Below, in pieces: positions 1-11,539 of a stretch of DNA of 64,000 nt (within the stretch, counting starts at the first letter, position 1; every line of letters begins with the position of its first letter). Under the pieces are notes generated by a model. It saw nothing but the letters and a program-made list of their open reading frames with translations, was not told the DNA's origin and ran no database searches. The translations under genes were made by a program, and so were the position numbers. Source of the stretch: Endomychus coccineus (lineage: Eukaryota > Arthropoda > Insecta > Coleoptera > Endomychidae). The DNA is taken from NCBI GenBank assembly GCA_958510875.1, contig OY294067.1, positions 101,538,010-101,602,009 of the forward strand, written 5' to 3'.

Positions 1-59
1 AAAACAGATTCATTTTTCTCTAAACATATTTTAGAAACAGGGCACTATTTCCAAACTTA

Positions 60-215
60 GGTGAAGTTAAAATTTTACATAACCCGAGTAGAGGTTCCAA
101 ATTAAACATACCAGAATCGATGGAAATTTTCAAAGGTATTAAAAGTAATGACAATAAAATAGTAAACGATTAACCAGACATTTACTACAGCACTCTCTTT
201 ATGTCTTGATGACGT
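60..215 (+). pseudogene. Penelope-like element C-terminal fragment
   Basis: A short plus-strand reading with the pattern GSKLNIPESMEIFKGIK followed by N-x-I-V-N-D and a stop. The same pattern (G-F-K-L-x-x-L-K-S-I-E-I-Y-K, then N-N-I-L-D-Q-L-D-L-Y) occurs at 2045-2165, and on the minus strand near 1390-1500 directly after a GIY-YIG-like domain. I infer that it is the extreme C-terminus of a Penelope-like protein. It has no start, no catalytic residues and at least one internal stop. The assignment rests only on similarity between the three copies in this window. Confidence 0.4.
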
Positions 216-1380
216 AGAATAATCCTCTTGTGTCTTCTTAGTATACCTCCGCATTAAAATTCCCTTATCACAATATCCACTCTACATCATTATCCAATTT
301 CAATTATACTATTCTAGCAATGTATTTCCCCAACCGGAACCCCACTTGTTACCTGTGTCTTTTACCATAAATATCCAAGATTATTTATAATTTGATACAT
401 TAGGATCGTTTGAAGATGACACGCTAGTATCGAAACTGTTGTCACGGTTTGTTTCTATAATATATGTGATAAAAACAAAGTAAAAGAGTTTCTTTTATTA
501 TATCAATATGATGTATTATCACAAAGTAATGGCTTTCACCATTGAAATGAATATTATTAATTAATTATTATTAATGTACGAATAAATTCACTTATCTCAT
601 GTTGACTTCTGCCAGATAACGATCTAGACTAGAAGAACCTTTGCATTCCTATTTTTTTAGTTTTCAGTTTCTCTCATCATTATAACAAGAAATTGTTTCG
701 ACAGATACATGAGTATAATATCCATTTTTGTGGTCAGTAGTAGTTATAACTTCACTATTGAATATTTTACGAGCATAATTCGGCAAAAATGCCAATGAAA
801 AACTTGCATTATCAAACCTAGCGATGAATCTAATAAAATACTATGAACGTGACAATGAGCTAATTATCCATTAATGTCATTGAATACAATTCAAGAATTC
901 CACATTTCCAGAAGAACATTTTACTCTATCAGGAAACGCAACGATACCAATCCAATTGTGTTATTTCCTGGTAGCTGAGAGAATCAACATGGCAATACTA
1001 ATCACATTGTACAATACGTAAATATGTCAGTGAAATCTTGAGGTATGGATTGTAAGAGGAGAGAATCGCAGATATTGGTGTAACAATTTCAAGATCTATA
1101 TTATATACCCTTGGTTTCAACTTCAACTTCGAAAAAGATTGCAACCGAATGGATCAGAGTCAACATGGAAGCCTCACTCTTGAGAAATTATTTTGACACT
1201 GATTGAATGAAAGAACAATTCAGTACAACAAGTACAATAGGCTTGAAGATATTACAATTGAGAGTACGGGATCGTCGAAAATTCCGAAACAGGTAGATCC
1301 GTGAAAAATACAGCGTGAATTAGGATAATTATAATTTAATATTCTAACAATTATTCTAAGACTGCTTTGAAATACAAAGG
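216..1380. other. No gene seen; AT-rich non-coding
   Basis: Both strands are rich in stops and no open reading frame resembles a known family. Scattered AT-rich runs are present but no tandem array or clear terminal repeats. It is probably decayed repeat DNA. Confidence 0.5.
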
Positions 1381-1384
1381 AAGA

Positions 1385-2040
1385 GATCACTTTGATATAG
1401 GCCTAACTGATCCTTCAGGATATAGTTATAGGAGTTTTTACATCTTTATAGACCTCTATTGATTCTAATCTACTCAATTCGAAACCTTTGATTTCATTAA
1501 GTAAAATGTTCAGGCTACCTAAATTAGGAAACATAAGACGTGTTTGTAAAAAACGGTTAGCAAAAGTTGAGCTTATTTCGTCGAATCTGAATGAACGAAA
1601 ATGTTCTTGATATCTAGTTTTGAAATTAATAGTTATGCCTGTATAAAAGTTATCACAGTTTGGCCAAATTAGCTTATAAACTCCAGGTTTACTAGGTTTA
1701 TTGGTTCTGTCTTTAGCATTATATATAAGATAGCAGAGTTTATTTTATGGTTTGTGGCTGATTTTAAAATTATGACGTGATAAAATGTTTTCGCTTACTG
1801 TAACAAAATACGTCAGAGAGATGAATTTTGTTGATACTTCTATGTATTATATTCGGGTGAATATTGTAATGAGTTAATTGTTATTGTTTGCATTGTTTAA
1901 TGTTGTTATTTGATCTACCAAAAAACCATTATTCATAGCTTTTCGTTTTATTGTGTCCAACTCAATAGTAAGGTGTTCTTTTGACAATGGTATTGAAAAT
2001 GCTCTATGAATCATTAAGTGATAACCTAAAGCATTTTGAA
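1385..2040 (-). pseudogene. Penelope-like element, GIY-YIG endonuclease part (decayed)
   Basis: Read on the minus strand, this gives V-Y-K-L-I-W-P-N-C-D-N-F-Y-T-G-I-T, then R-Y-Q-E-H and a conserved tail ending L-E-S-I-E-V-Y-K. The Y-K-L ... C-x-x-x-Y-x-G ... R-x-x-E-H order is the GIY-YIG nuclease layout found at the C-terminus of Penelope-like retroelements. A frameshift lies near 1430, where the tail continues in another frame. The reverse transcriptase is missing. A sister tail fragment lies just beyond at 2045-2165 in the opposite orientation, an arrangement often seen in PLE insertions. This lineage differs from the two other PLE types in the window. Confidence 0.6.
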
Positions 2041-2044
2041 TAAT

Positions 2045-2190
2045 TAAATAGAAGGTTTCAAATTAACTACACTAAAATCGATAGAGATTTATAAATGTGT
2101 CAAAAACTCCTATAACAATATCCTTGATCAGTTAGATCTATATCAGAGTAATATTCTCCTTTGTCTTCCAAATCACTCTTTGAATGATGC
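2045..2190 (+). pseudogene. Penelope-like C-terminal tail fragment, inverted neighbour
   Basis: The plus-strand reading E-G-F-K-L-T-T-L-K-S-I-E-I-Y-K ... N-I-L-D-Q-L-D-L-Y-Q-S-N matches the tail of the minus-strand copy immediately to its left. The two lie head to tail in opposite orientation. It has no start and no catalytic core. Confidence 0.45.
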
Positions 2191-2995
2191 TTTGAATATA
2201 AAATAATAATATCATAATGTACAAATTATTTCTTAATTCACAGTGTATTTTCCCGGGATCTACCTATTCCGAATATTCAGATGATCCCTTACTCTTGATT
2301 GTAATGTCATTTACCCTATTGTACTTCAGCTCAGTTTCAGTTTATACTTGACATGTTTATTGTTTATACTTCATAATTTCGTATCTGTTTGATGATGGCA
2401 CTTCGGTGGAAAACTATAGTGACGTTTTCATGTTATTATTAAAAGTGGTATCAAACCAAAGTAATCTCCCGTTCAATCATACTGATAAATTACCCTATAG
2501 TTCTACCATAAATCCTTTGATAACATAGTATGCGAAACTTCATTATATGCTATTTATCTGGATGGAGCTTGAGTTCGTTCATATCCCAATGAAAATAATC
2601 TTGGAAAACTGGTATGTTAAGAGTGTTCGCGCGCCTAAAGTATCGATGAAAAATGCTTCATGGTAGTACATGCAGAATCTTCTAAAGAATTTGTAAAACT
2701 ATTGATTTTCATGGAGAAATGAATAATATCCAAGAAATGGGTCGAAAAGAAGTTAATACAAAATTTAGGAGAGCCTTTGGTCATTATCATGAATAACAGT
2801 ATTGTATTGGAGAAAGAACTTTGGTCTGCTTCAAAGATGGGTGATATTGATTGGCTGAAAAATAATAATACATGATATGGAAAAATTACCAAACCTGAAT
2901 AATTATTGTTTCGACAACACGGACAACTGTTGATGTTATCAAGAATTGGCATGAACGCGAAAACCGTTATTAAGTCTTTGAAGTTACCAATTATT
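2191..2995. other. No supported gene
   Basis: A 105-codon minus-strand open frame at 2635-2952 has a Cys-rich start and low-complexity composition, but resembles no family I recognise and has no supporting signals. I treat the stretch as non-coding. Confidence 0.4.
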
Positions 2996-2999
2996 AATA

Positions 3000-3185
3000 C
3001 TATAAATCAGAAATAATCACCCTTATTCAGTTAAAACAGTATTTGGGTACTGAGGACCTTTCAGCTACCAAGTAGCCATCATCAAAGTGAACTAAATTAA
3101 AAATCAAAATGGACCGGCTTAGATATTACTTGGAGATAATAATGCAATCAAGGGGCTACTCTCGTCTGGAGATAAATCCGATCCT
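3000..3185 (-). repeat. Dispersed MITE-like repeat, copy 1
   Basis: It carries the family core, here in reverse orientation: CACCCTTATTCAG, then ACAGTATTTGGGTACTGAGG, then CAGCTACCAAGTAGCCATCA, then a TCTGGAGATAAATC box. The same blocks in the same order recur at 7540-7720, 28258-28540 and 63687-63965, and in foldback form at 8128-8250 and 32040-32290. It has no coding capacity. Confidence 0.65.
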
Positions 3186-3309
3186 GATGAACTGCTTTTT
3201 AGTTTATACATTTCCATCCCTAGATTTTTGTCCGTATTATGTTTTGAAATTGATAAACTTTCTTGAGAAATGATGTGACCTGTATTCGAAATATTTTCGG
3301 CTTACGCTG

Positions 3310-4060
3310 ATGTTCCACCATTATCTCTCTTTATATGGGCAATATGTTCTTTATACCGAGTTAAAATGTTCCTTCTCACGACTCACAATCGATTTTGTAA
3401 ATCCCGGATTGGTCGAAATAGGAAACTTTATCGTTTTTGTATTGCAAATTTTGGAAACAAATTATGAAATTTATTAATTACTGATGGATGAAAAGTGAAA
3501 CTTTCGAATAGCTCTTATTTGGTTAGTTGGTTGCGTTCCAAAATTCCTTTATTGTTCAAAGATTTGTCGTAATCATTGTTCAACGCTATTTACTGAAGTT
3601 TCTCAACTTTGTTGTTACAATTTTGCTGCCTCGAAGGGACGTTCAATAATCTATGAATAAGACTATTGAATGGAGCTATTTTATAATTAAATGGTGTAGC
3701 TGAGTCCGCCGAAATATACCTATTTGTTTGAGTGGGTCTTCTAAATATGTCGAAATCCAAGTGATTATCATCTTTTATAATGTAATATCAAGGAAAGGAA
3801 GCTGCTTATCTGTTTCTGTTTCGACAGTGTATTCCAGTTAATAAAAATGGCTATTAACGTGTGAAAAGCCATTTAAACCAAAATCTTTGGTTATAATCGC
3901 GAAAATATCATCAACATATCTTAACCTAACTTTTGGAAACTGATTCAATATCGATTTTAACGAGGTCTTAAATTCGCTGAGAGAAATTTTGCCCAAAAGG
4001 GGAGAGAGACTTGTTTGTTTAAAGTAGATTTTGTCAACAGTGGAATCATTTTCTTCCATT
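3310..4060 (-). pseudogene. Penelope-like element, RT 3' part plus GIY-YIG (decayed)
   Basis: The minus strand reads R-L-R-Y-V-D-D-I-F-A-I, the reverse-transcriptase catalytic motif in its Penelope form. It continues to Q-L-P-F-L-D-I-T and F-D-I-F-R-R-P-T-Q-T-N-R-Y-I, both thumb-region motifs typical of Penelope-like enzymes. Further on come F-D-Q-S-G-I-Y-K-I-D and, after a small deletion, L-T-R-Y-K-E-H-I-A-H-I-K-R, the start and arginine helix of a GIY-YIG nuclease. The first half of the RT is missing. The frame changes several times, so no protein can be made. The same lineage is found on the plus strand at 63236-63640. Confidence 0.75.
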
Positions 4061-6450
4061 CACAAAGACGAAAGGATTCCGTCTATATAGTTTGTTTAAA
4101 AATAATTAATGTTAATGATTCAAGTTATAAATATTAGAGTAATTGACATTCTTATTGCATCATTTCAATCAATTATTACAATACTTTCTCCATTCCTAGT
4201 GTCAATCGAGAGTAAAAGTATCTTGATATCAAGTTCTGATTGTATTGATTTTTATTAACTTTTGAAGATTCACGTAATTAAATAATGAAATAAATAACTT
4301 CATAGGAGTGTATTTAGCAAGACTGAGTTGCGTAATAAAAATCAAACGGTGTTTCGTTACATCTCAAAAATTAGAACAGATAGCATTTACTTGAGTTCTT
4401 CGAATGAGTCATTAGATGTAATCTAATTTATTAGAAATCACAAGAATAAATTACTAATGAGGAAGGCTGCATAATATCACTTATTCTTGATACATTCAAT
4501 TGAGATTAAACTCAAAAATTAACAAACAGGAGTTAATTATGAAATAAATTTGTTCAGTTCTTATTCAAATCTATAATAATGAATTTATAAATTTTTAAAG
4601 CGAATCAGTGATTGCACAGTTTCAATAGAGATAGTTTTGTCCTCATGAAATGTAACATCTCAGTAGTTTCCACCAAGTAAAAAGTCCTTGCGAAATAGGC
4701 TGCTATAAGATGGATAAGCTTCTGTCTACATTATACTCATTTCTAACATATGATGGAACTTTCTCATAAAGGTTGCAATGAATATTTCAACGCGATAGAT
4801 AATCTACAGAAGAATTCTTTTAATGAACTAATTCAACCATGCTTGAAGATGATGTCTTAGAATGATCAACTATAGGTATAATCTCATATATTATCATCAT
4901 TGAGCAAGTGAGTTGTTAATCGTTATTATTGCAATTCTATACTATTGAAAAGTGGAGAGAGATAATATTGACAATAATGGAACATGATGGACATCTACTG
5001 TCTCTGTAGTAACTGTTGAGAAATATTGTAAATAAATATTAAATGTAGATGCTATTTAAAATTTTTGGCTTACTTTATACACTTATTCGTTGATGACGTA
5101 TAGGCAATCATTCAGCTACATAACTGTGCATGTGCACATACATATGCACACTCATACATCGTCTCTCAAAAATAAGTAGATGAATTCAGAAGGGCTCAAA
5201 ACGAATATTACCTAGAAATGTTTTCTTTTACATCTATTATAAACTTCTCTTATACTATGTATAGATATATGAATTTTCGACATGTTACATTGAGTCGGTA
5301 TACAACCAACTCGAAAGAGGAAACGAAGGAAAAAACTATGGTACATCTTAGGTTCCTACTATCATTTGCCATATTTGAGTTGGAAATATTCTTTAACAAA
5401 CATATCGTTGAAGAAGTCTTCATAGAACATGAATACATTTTTTCAGACGTTATTGAAGTGACACATTTCTGTAAGTTTCCTATAGCAAACTGAAATAATC
5501 ACTGAAACACTATCTTGAGATTTAAAATAATCTCAATTTCTAAGTATTCTTAATTTTTTGTCGTCATTTGAAAAAAAAATGGATAAGTTATTTGTAGCTG
5601 TGAATTCATGCTTATCATATTCCGCCATAATTTGCTCCCAAAACTCTTAAATTCTTCAATGAAAATCAACAAGGTTATCTTATAAATTCAGGTTATGTAT
5701 TTCTTCTCATTTCCGAAATTGAAGGGTTATTGGAAATGAAATATATGACTGAGTTTGATTGAAACGAATTATTGAAAGTTTTATGATGTGCTATGTACCT
5801 TTGACAAAATCGAATATAATTTTCCTTAGACTCCCATTAGAAAAGAAGTCAGACAGCCCTGGATACATAGAACATTCCTGAAAATATCCAGTGGAATATA
5901 TTCTAGAATGTGAATATTGGTTCGAAGTCTGAAAGTTAATAACATAGCAATTTCATGTTTAACTTTTCAAAGTTTGCATCTTGAAATGCTCCCAATTCCT
6001 ATGACGAGCTGTAGAGAAATGACTTTCATTATGTGAAAGAAGCAACTTCAGAATATGAAAGTCATTTCCTCCCCATACAAACCACTCGACAATATACCTA
6101 CAAAATCAATCAAACAGAAGTTTATTACGCTCTCATTGTTTGAACCGTGACAATAATTTCATAACTTTTCTCATAAAGAATCAGATTATTTTCTTCAATA
6201 TCTATAGAATATCATATGCTAATAACCTCTACTATCTGAATTTATGTTTTCCAAAATTGCTCATCATAAACCTGTTACAAAATTGAAAAGAAACTTTTCT
6301 ATACGTGCGTGATTAGGCAATCACTTTCACGTGAAATTTTCGATTGTGTTCCACATTCTGCTTATTATAAAGCGACACAGTTTAAATAAGAGCATGAATC
6401 AGTTCTTTTTTCTACAGAAGATTCAAAAATCATAATAATAAAAGAATCTT
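4061..6450. other. Long stretch without a supported gene
   Basis: AT-rich DNA with only short frames. A 91-codon plus frame at 5218-5493 overlaps a 62-codon minus frame; neither shows a motif. An alternating CATGTGCACATACATATGCA stretch lies near 5127-5150. No terminal repeats were found. Confidence 0.45.
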
Positions 6451-6451
6451 C

Positions 6452-6590
6452 CGAAAGTTGGGGAATTGAACTCAAATTCGAGTAAAACTCTAACATTTAA
6501 TTTAGTAAATAATGCTGACAAATTGTTCTACCACACTGACATGTTACAAGTTTTGTGTAAATTTGAGTATAGTTCTCCAACTTCCTAAAG
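6452..6590. repeat. Small foldback repeat
   Basis: The left arm around GTTGGGGAATTGAACTCAAA and the right arm around TTTGAGTATAGTTCTCCAAC are imperfect reverse complements, separated by about 65 bases. The whole unit is about 135 bp and non-coding. It resembles a miniature inverted-repeat element, but I saw only one copy. Confidence 0.4.
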
Positions 6591-7539
6591 TTAATATGAT
6601 TTCAAACTACGTAATTTCCGAAACCATAGATATAATGAAAGAATCTATATTTTATTCTTTCGCGTAATACCACCTCCCTTGGTGTTTCATCAAAAGAAAT
6701 CTCAATATCAAAAACATGTTAATTCTCCACGTTCGCGAGGTTCTGATAAGCTTGAGTTCCTGTTGATCTCAATTAATGTGTCTACAGTGTGATTAACGTT
6801 ATGAAGTCACTGAAATGTATTCGGTAGAATTCCCATCATGTACTTCAAACAAAATAACAAACTTGCAGCTCGCCACCTGCTCCAAAAATATATTTTTTCT
6901 ACATTCTCGGTTTGATCGGGGTGTTACATCTAACACTGCAGTTCGAATGGACTTCGTTAATCTCAATTTGTGTCATAGAAAATGGTATGAATTCCTTAAT
7001 TGCTTCGGTTATTTTACTTTGTATGAAATGATGGAGACATGTTGGGATTTGGGTCCCACCCAAGAAGATTTGATGATTATTGTTCATGTTCCAATGAAGA
7101 AACTTATTGGTGTTGCGAAGGCACTAGCTCTTTCATACTTATAGCCAGTCTAAGAATTATTTTGTCAAAAATTGATGCCTCGACACTTTTCAAATAGAAA
7201 CGAGTAAGTAGATCTTTGATTAGTATATAAACTGAGACAATAATTTTGAAAAAGTTTTTAAACATTTTTTGTAATTCGGGTTGCGCAATTTGTTATATCA
7301 GAATAGCCAGTGCATAAGGAAGACTGTGGAGCCATTTTTTTGAGGATTTCGGAAGTTTTCAGTGTTTCCAAAAGAATCTGCATAGTCCTGAACCAGTTCA
7401 AAAATTCCAAAAATTGCGGGGAATAGTCTTAGAAACTAAGAATTTTTTGTGGCGCGAAGGACCGCTTTGATATGAAAAATTCTGAGCAGCTATTCCACGG
7501 AATGGAAAGTTCGGGAGTTTTTGGTAGTTTTTTGAAAAT
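6591..7539. other. No supported gene; one unassigned ORF
   Basis: A 109-codon plus-strand frame (6815-7144) and a 62-codon minus-strand frame (6899-7087) overlap. Neither shows a domain I can name. The region may be an old element remnant. Nothing else was seen. Confidence 0.35.
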
Positions 7540-7720
7540 ATAAATTTATTTCCAGTTGAGGGTAACCCCTTGTTAGCATTATCAACCCCATTATTATTGT
7601 TATTAGAACAGGCACATTTTGAATTTCAATTTTATTATGATGATGGCTTCTTGATACCTGGAAGGTCCTCAGTACCTTCAGTGTGAACTATTTCATAGTT
7701 TACAAAAGGTTATTAGGTTA
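7540..7720 (+). repeat. Dispersed MITE-like repeat, copy 2
   Basis: It shows the family blocks in plus orientation: TTTCCAGTTGAGGGTAA, GAACAGGCACATTTTGAATT, GATGATGGCTTCTTGATACC, AAGGTCCTCAGTACCTTCAG and GTGTGAACTATTTCATAGTT. The internal ACAGTATTT...GATAAGGG block is deleted relative to copies 5 and 6. Confidence 0.65.
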
Positions 7721-8127
7721 ATTCCTGAAACAACGGACTTTAAACGTATTATTAATACAAAGTGTGCTTGAAGCAATTGCGCTTAGATATCATAGACCGG
7801 TGATGCGTCTCTTTTTTCTAACTATGAATTAATATGCCTTTCAATAGGGTCATCTATCGGACAATTTCAAAACTAAGACAGTAATGTTGAATAGAACCAT
7901 AGACCTATTATCGTAAGGAGACGAAACATCTCATTCATAAAACTCCATTCGACTTGTCGCAATGATTAGATGAAGTATGACAAAGAAAACCAACGGACCT
8001 CTTTGTCATCGAGTCATGATTCCTCCTCATTGGCAACGCTGTAACAATGATGTTCCCGTGGCCCTGAAGTCAATCAGGGGCGTGCAGTTCTGAAAGTACA
8101 CAAATATTTGTCAAAAAATATCATACT

Positions 8128-8250
8128 TTAATTCATTACACTATAAATGAGAAATGATCACCCTTATCCACTAAAAATGGTTATGGGATAAGGGTGGTTA
8201 TTTCCCATTATAGTGTATCCACAGTGTGAACTGTTTTATAGTTTATTAAT
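8128..8250. repeat. Dispersed MITE-like repeat, foldback copy 3
   Basis: CACTATAAATGAGAAATGAT followed by CACCCTTATCC faces GGATAAGGGTGGTTATTTCC followed by CATTATAGTG, so the two halves are near reverse complements around a short loop. The outer GTGTGAACTGTTTTATAGTT block of the family follows on the right. This copy consists of little more than two opposed family ends. Confidence 0.6.
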
Positions 8251-8405
8251 TAAATCATGAATTGAGAAACAAAATGTGAAATTTTTTTTCACGTTTAAAG
8301 AACGTATGTTATTTTATGTTCCTTCATACAAGTTTTATAATTTGAATACTGGATAATAGGTCCATGAATAGAACTAATAATCTGAAACGGTATTCTCCTC
8401 GTTTC

Positions 8406-11205
8406 CAGTGGTGGCTCGTGACCTTTTCAAGAGAGGAGGCTCGACATAAGACGTTTTTGAAAAAACAGTATTCAGCCAATTAATTCAACCTTTGCGCAGC
8501 GATCATACCAGCTACTTCAGTGACAAAATTAATTGTTGCCCAGCAAGAACCAACATGGAGGTATAGAGTTCATCTTGGCAAATAAAAAAATTATTTAATT
8601 TTTTTTGGATTTTTAATATTCTTTCTTTTTTTTGAAATTTTACATATTTTGTTTTTTCTTTATTAATTTTATCAACTTTTTTATGTATCAACGGAATTCT
8701 ACGGTCTTTAGTTTGTGAAAAATGATCAATAATATTATCATAAAATGTATCATTTTGTTTTGAGTATTTTACAAAACTTTTTTCAATAGATATTAAACTA
8801 ACATTGTATAAACGATGTTGGCCCACTGTATTTGGCATGTAAGATTCAATTCGTTTGAGAGTAGAAAATGATCTCTCCACCGATGCCGACGTGACAGGAA
8901 TGGTGATTGTCAAACATAGTAGTTTATAGAACTGAGGTAAAACTTGTTGCAAATCATTGTCTATCATATATTTTATCATATCGGCGTGACGGCCTAAAAT
9001 ATCTTTATCCGAGAATACAACGCATACTTCATTGTGCTATTTTTTTCGCTATTTTATCAAAAAAATTATATTTTAGAACTAAGTTATCTAAAAATGTATT
9101 GGGAAACTCTTTGAAAAATCTTCTATTCGTTAAGTCGAAAAACTTCAATTCATGTAAATCAGAAAATCGAATCTCAATTTGACCTTTAATAGTATCTAAA
9201 ATTTCATAAAAAAATTGTTTATAATGTAGTTTCTTGTCTACCAAATTATATGTTTTCCTCCTCTTCGCGGGAGGAGCCTCATCAGTTGAAAAATTTTCAA
9301 ATAAAATATTAAAATGAAATTCAGTATTACTGAAACTTGAAATTTTATCAATGAGTTGTTCCAAACTATCTCTTGAATAAATTATATCAGCGAATTTATG
9401 TTGTAAAATTTGAAAAATAATATCAGTTTGTTCAAATATTAATTTCAAAGTATCAAGAAAAAACAAAAATTCTTCATTTTCTAAATAAGATTTCAAACCA
9501 ACAGCAGCATTTAATGAAACCTGATCTGTTGGAAAGTCATCACTGTTTAATATAAAATCAAATGTTTCAATTAATTTGTCTTTATTTTTATGGGTGGTAA
9601 ACACTGCACGTGTTGTAAAATTCCATCGAGTTGGAGCAGTACAAGGAATTCTGTTTCCTACTATGTTATTTAAAACTTCAGTTCGTTTGAAAGATTTGCT
9701 GAAAAAATTTGAAAATGACGATAAGTTGGAAAAAAAAATTCTAACTTCCTTAATGGAACTACATGCATTACTTAAAACCAACTTCATGTTGTGAGCGTAA
9801 CAATGGGTGCAGATAGCTTAAGGCGAAACTGATTTTATTTTTGTTTGAAGACCGTCTAAATGTCCCGCCATCACATATGCGCCGTCATATGTCTGAGCAA
9901 TTAATTTATTCGTAAAGTCAAATCGTTGAAATGTTTCCATTGTAAAATTAAATGAATTGACCGCTGTTCTTCCCGAACTAACATCGTAAGACCATAAAAA
10001 CTTTACACTAGTTGTCCATTTTTTACAAATCTAAAATTTATTGATAATTGTGATTTACACGTTTTACCTATCTGTTGTTTCGTCAACCTGCCACCAACAA
10101 AAAGGGACTTCCAATAATTCATCCTCTATATGATTTCGGAGGACATAATTTAATGAATCAAGAATTTCGTTCTGTATTGTTTTTGAGGTACCTGCAAATA
10201 CTGACGCGTTACTCATAAAATCGCAAAGCTTACTGTCGTATTTATAAAACAAATACCAATTTTCTAAAATTACCTTTAACCTTTATTAATTGAATTTTCA
10301 GTTCCATCATGCCCTCTAAAAGTCAAATCTTGGGATGATAAATACAAGAAGAAATCAATGATTATGATTTTCTATTTCGCATGTACGAGCAGAATCAACC
10401 ACATTAACAATATTTTGTTTACCGGTTAATTTAAACTTAATACTCGTTGTAATATATTCCTGCGATTTTTCATGTCTGTCTAGACCACGAGCTAAATTTT
10501 TCAAATCATTATAACCCAAGTGCCCCCAACATGAAGTTGTATCAGTTGTAAATAGCAAGCAATACCAGCAATATAATTTATTGTGTACCTCAGATCCCGT
10601 TAATCATAAATATTTTTTATAATTGTCAGTATTAAATGATCGATTTCGATACTTACCTGACATCACTAATCCTTTCAGATCCGGTAAAGGCTGTTTATTT
10701 TTAAAAAACTCTTTTCTGTCATATGGTAATCCACTAAATGGATTTTCTACAAAGTCAGCAACTAAATCACTAGCACACATTTTCAATTTTAATAATTTAC
10801 CGAACAGACAAATTCGCGTGGCGTCACATACCCGCTTGTCATAACAAGCACCGACGCAACACGCATGGGTCGTATTTCGTACCAACGACCGTAGTGAACT
10901 CTAAAAGGCGGGCGGCAGGCTAGCCTACTGAGAGTGTTGCCATTCCAGCTATGTTTTACGGTATTTAGCAATTGGACTGGTCGGAAAAACGGCAAACTGG
11001 GTTGAGCAGCACGTGTTTAGGGTTTGAGATATATACAGAGTCTAGCGTCAGGGCACTGTTGCCAGATGAAAAATAACTGCTGAGAACGGCGAATCAATGG
11101 TAAAATTAAAAAAATTATCAGTGGAGCAGGGAATAAAATGGAGAATGATCAACAAGATGAATTAGTGAGGAGGCCTCTTGAGCCCCCTTCGAGGAGCCGC
11201 CACTG
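8406..11205 (-). mobile_element. Complete hAT transposon (ZMYM1-like transposase type)
   Basis: The ends are terminal inverted repeats: CAGTGGTGGCTCGTGA on the left and, read inwards, CAGTGGCGGCTCCTCG on the right. The flanks are an identical 8-bp duplication, CTCGTTTC, at 8398-8405 and 11206-11213, as expected for hAT insertion. The 2.8-kb interior encodes a minus-strand transposase in several frames. The start CAGTGGCGGCTC is typical of the hAT group whose transposase is often misannotated as zinc finger MYM-type protein 1. The perfect duplication suggests a fairly recent insertion even though the coding part is broken. Confidence 0.93.
8512..10885 (-). pseudogene. hAT transposase, disrupted
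   Basis: The segments run on the minus strand from 10885 down to 8512. The first carries R-S-F-N-T-D-N-Y-K-K-Y-L, then N-K-L-Y-C-W-Y-C-L-L-F and W-G-H-L-G-Y-N-D-L-K-N-L with R-H-E-K-S, the N-terminal TTF/ZMYM-like region. The next ends Q-V-D-E-T-T-D, the first catalytic Asp motif. A 252-codon block (9787-9029) has T-A-P-T-R-W-N-F-T, and the last block (8979-8512) has the hAT C-terminal dimerisation signature I-P-V-T-S-A-S-V-E-R-S-F-S-T-L-K. Frame changes and stops occur after 10064 and between 9029 and 8979, and the part between 10064 and 9787 is scrambled by stops. It cannot encode a functional enzyme as it stands. Confidence 0.85.
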
Positions 11206-11273
11206 CTCGTTTCATACAGCAATCTGTGGAGTCAAGTGATTTGCGTATGAACACAAATTTTCAACAATATCAC

Positions 11274-11520
11274 TGTTGATGTGGTTTCGATTATACACCA
11301 ACTAATCGTTTCGATAATGACAATTGTATGGTTAAAAGTATTTCAATGTTTCTTTTCAACTTGTATTTGATAATACGATACAACGGTAATAATACAAAAT
11401 GTCTAACTGACAACATAAAACACTTGATCAAAAAAAGAAAAATAAGAAGTTTACAATAATCTCGTAAGATGGCACTACAATTCAAACCACAAATAAATTA
11501 ATATGAAATCAGATTATACG
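11274..11520 (-). repeat. BEL/Pao 3' LTR
   Basis: 247 bp, aligned without length change to the 5' LTR at 16846-17092 and differing at roughly twenty positions. On the minus strand it should open with TG, but the first base has mutated (CGTATAATC instead of TGTATAATC); it ends ...CATCAACA. A purine-rich GGGAGCAGCG, a likely polypurine tract, sits just outside it on the internal side at 11524-11535. Confidence 0.9.
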
Positions 11521-11539
11521 TAACGCTGCTCCCTTGAAC

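Noticed and set aside
5120..5155. Alternating CATGTGCACATACATATGCA region as a regulatory or Z-DNA site
   Set aside because: Short, impure purine-pyrimidine alternation with no gene nearby.
5218..5493. 91-codon plus-strand ORF
   Set aside because: Low-complexity hydrophobic and basic composition, no motif, and a mirror frame on the other strand.
6815..7144. 109-codon plus-strand ORF, overlapped by a minus-strand frame
   Set aside because: No recognisable domain on either strand, no paired ends or splice sites; length is within chance for this composition.
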